From positions 1 to 6,298 of the forward strand of contig JAICMB010000204.1 of NCBI GenBank assembly GCA_025929455.1: a stretch of 6,298 nt of DNA. Direction: 5' to 3'. Shown here in pieces: positions 6,143 to 6,298 of the stretch (positions are counted from its first letter, which is position 1; every line of letters begins with the position of its first letter). The stretch comes from Bryobacteraceae bacterium (GTDB lineage: Bacteria > Acidobacteriota > Terriglobia > Bryobacterales > Bryobacteraceae). The translations under genes were made by a program, and so were the position numbers. The notes beneath the pieces are model-generated. The model was not told the DNA's origin. It made no database searches and saw only the letters and a list, made by a program, of their open reading frames with translations.

Positions 6143-6298
6143 GGTCGTTTTCCGGAGGCGCTTTGCTGGTGTTCCCGAGCGCTTTGCCGGTCAGGATAGC
6201 ACCAGGAGCATACCCCAGTCGTTTCGGCTGAGCAGCGCGGCCGCAATGGAAAAGGTTGCGGGCGTACAGCAACCGCCGGCGAGGCTGGCCTGGAAGCC

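Noticed and set aside
6143..6200. Possible promoter for the membrane acetyltransferase (TATCCT-like -10 on the - strand)
   Set aside because: No credible -35 element at 16-18 bases, so not enough to call a promoter.

Overview
The window is a gene-dense stretch of GC-rich bacterial DNA with no RNA genes, mobile elements or CRISPR arrays that I can see. Codon use is dominated by GCG, CGC and GGC. The gene content also points to Acidobacteriota, perhaps a Solibacter/Bryobacter-like lineage: a DUF2461 protein, a DUF1624-type membrane acetyltransferase, and a small hypothetical that resembles a protein family I associate with those genomes. This placement is inferred from gene style only; no taxonomic marker is present.

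Layout. Positions 1-3580 are on the + strand and look like one transcription unit entering from the left edge: the C-terminal end of a HAD-type phosphatase (2-223), a deoxyhypusine-synthase-like protein (198-1187), a PfkB/HldE-type sugar kinase (1187-2158), a ROK-family sugar kinase (2155-3048), and a secreted protein with two BON domains (3059-3580). The first four genes overlap their neighbours (26 bp, then TGATG, then ATGA). The fifth follows after 10 bp with its own strong ribosome binding site. The short convergent gap 3581-3651 holds a perfect 14-bp palindrome and a hairpin that may terminate the opposing transcript.

Positions 3652-6142 are on the - strand. Read in transcription order they are a multi-pass membrane protein of the heparan-alpha-glucosaminide N-acetyltransferase-like (DUF1624) type (6142-4892), a 137-bp gap, a small unrecognised protein (4754-4341), and a DUF2461 protein (4344-3652) joined to it by an ATGA overlap. 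The last 156 bp are mostly non-coding, apart from an unprovable reading frame running off the right edge.

How the genes may work together. The + strand cluster pairs a HAD phosphatase with two different sugar kinases, one of them resembling the kinase half of HldE (heptose 7-phosphate kinase), and a DHS-fold protein of unknown reaction. The tight overlaps suggest fixed-ratio production of enzymes for one sugar or sugar-phosphate pathway. The substrate and product cannot be read from this sequence. This cluster is the best candidate here for an undescribed pathway. The - strand genes look like ordinary housekeeping or accessory genes.
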